The notes under the pieces are model-generated. The model did no database searches. It had not been told where the DNA came from and saw only the letters and a list, made by a program, of their open reading frames with translations. Shown one piece after another: positions 60,894 to 61,643 of a DNA stretch of 61,643 bases (position 1 is the stretch's first letter; each line of letters opens with the position of its first letter). Made by a program: the position numbers and the translations under genes. Source of the DNA: Gemmatimonadota bacterium (GTDB taxonomy: Bacteria > Gemmatimonadota > Gemmatimonadetes > Gemmatimonadales > GWC2-71-9); NCBI GenBank assembly GCA_003222135.1, contig QHUM01000048.1, positions 1-61,643 of the forward strand, given 5' to 3'.

Positions 60894-61643
60894 ATGACGG
60901 CCAACCCTTCCCCTCTCCCGCATCCCGCCTCCCGGCCGCAGGGCGACGTCGAGCTGCTCGAGCGGCTGGCCCGGGCGCGCGCCGACCTCCTGGCGCAGGT
61001 GGGGCGCCGCATCGTCGGCCAGAAAGACGTGCTCGACGGCATTCTCACCGCCGTCTTCTCCGGAGGCCACGCGCTGCTGCTCGGCGTCCCGGGGCTCGCC
61101 AAGACGCTGATGGTCTCGACCGTGGCCCAGGCGCTCGAGCTCAAGTTCTCGCGCATCCAGTTCACCCCCGATCTGATGCCGTCCGATATCACCGGCACGG
61201 AGATCATCGAGGAGGACCAGACGACCGGGAAGCGCGGCTTCCGCTTCGTGCGCGGGCCCGTGTTCGCGAACATCGTGCTCGCCGACGAGGTGAACCGCAC
61301 GCCCCCCAAGACGCAGGCGGCGCTGCTGCAAGCGATGCAGGAGCACCAAGTGACGGCGGCGGGCCAGACGCATCAGCTGCCGTCGCCGTTCTTCGTGCTC
61401 GCCACCCAGAACCCGATCGAGCAGGAGGGAACGTATCCGCTCCCCGAAGCGCAGCTCGACCGCTTCATGTTCGAGCTGCGGGTGACCTATCCGTCCAAGG
61501 ACGAAGAAGAGACGATCGTCGAGGCGACGACGGGCGATCTCGCGGCGACCATTGCGCCGGTGCTCACGGCCGAAGACGTGCTCGCGCTGCAGCACCTGGT
61601 GCGCCGCATCCCGGTGACGAAGCCGTTGGTGCGCGCGGCGGTG
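60894..61643 (+). CDS. MoxR-family AAA+ ATPase, partial
   Basis: 250 codons are visible from ATG 60894, running off the right edge. Walker A is GVPGLAKT, the family motif [15 protein letters not shown] follows, then Walker [20 protein letters not shown] and sensor region [20 protein letters not shown]. MoxR ATPases act as chaperones for assembling metal-dependent or VWA-domain partners, often in operons with DUF58 and VWA proteins, which would lie beyond the window. It is divergent from the ATP synthase operon. Confidence 0.93.
   Translation, partial: MTANPSPLPHPASRPQGDVELLERLARARADLLAQVGRRIVGQKDVLDGILTAVFSGGHALLLGVPGLAKTLMVSTVAQALELKFSRIQFTPDLMPSDITGTEIIEEDQTTGKRGFRFVRGPVFANIVLADEVNRTPPKTQAALLQAMQEHQVTAAGQTHQLPSPFFVLATQNPIEQEGTYPLPEAQLDRFMFELRVTYPSKDEEETIVEATTGDLAATIAPVLTAEDVLALQHLVRRIPVTKPLVRAAV

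Overview
The window is high-GC (roughly 68-70 % by eye) bacterial chromosome with tightly packed genes, frequent GTG starts and many 4-nt stop/start overlaps. The gene mix suggests a Gemmatimonadota-like, respiratory, protein-degrading didermal bacterium: TonB receptor, many signal-peptide and lipobox proteins, a VPS10/BNR-repeat secreted protein, M1, M14, M20 and DUF885 peptidase-like proteins, CstA, ETF/ETF-QO with an acyl-CoA dehydrogenase, and F-type ATP synthase. The phylum is inferred from gene content only. No rRNA, tRNA, CRISPR array or complete insertion sequence was seen.

Region by region. (1) 1-980: a GGDEF protein cut by the window edge, with a degenerate active site but an intact inhibitory site, preceded by a small Arg-rich protein. 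(2) 981-7817, minus strand: glutaryl-CoA-dehydrogenase-like enzyme, TonB receptor, etfB, etfA and ETF-ubiquinone oxidoreductase, an electron path from acyl-CoA oxidation to the quinone pool. (3) 7925-12200, minus: five genes joined by short overlaps (lipoprotein, NAD-isocitrate dehydrogenase family, small zinc-ribbon membrane protein, DUF4139 protein, metallophosphoesterase), with a strong and possibly leaderless promoter at one end and stacked hairpins at the other. (4) 12232-15382: an SDR reductase divergent from cstA-ybdD, with a LexA-like box between them. (5) 15407-32001: the accessory heart of the window. An operon of sigma factor, zinc-finger anti-sigma-like membrane protein, exported TPR-CHAT protein and lipoprotein is followed by further surface lipoproteins (Big, RCC1-like, Fn3, PD40), a decayed second sigma factor, two Uma2 copies (one broken) and a vapBC scar.

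(6) 32160-42389: a secreted BNR-repeat protein; an operon of HMGL-like enzyme, DUF885 peptidase, MFS transporter and M14 carboxypeptidase; and an M20 peptidase. (7) 42550-50527: a tandem-phosphatase PKD lipoprotein, a peroxiredoxin, and a tetR-tolC-emrA-emrB efflux operon with a candidate operator. (8) 50634-57620: sugar nucleotidyltransferase plus cupin, an M1 peptidase/beta-barrel fusion overlapping a ferredoxin gene, and two secreted proteins of unknown function. (9) 57684-60793, minus: a partial ATP synthase operon (atpZ, atpI, atpB, atpE, atpF, atpH) that stops after atpH and has a near-consensus Rex box at its promoter; divergent from it is a MoxR ATPase cut by the right edge.

Best leads: the sigma/anti-sigma/exported CHAT operon, whose CHAT His is replaced by Tyr; a phosphatase protein with one intact and one apparently dead catalytic copy; the Rex-like and LexA-like boxes; a vapBC scar fused to a broken Uma2 gene; and inverted short-repeat elements that have entered reading frames.
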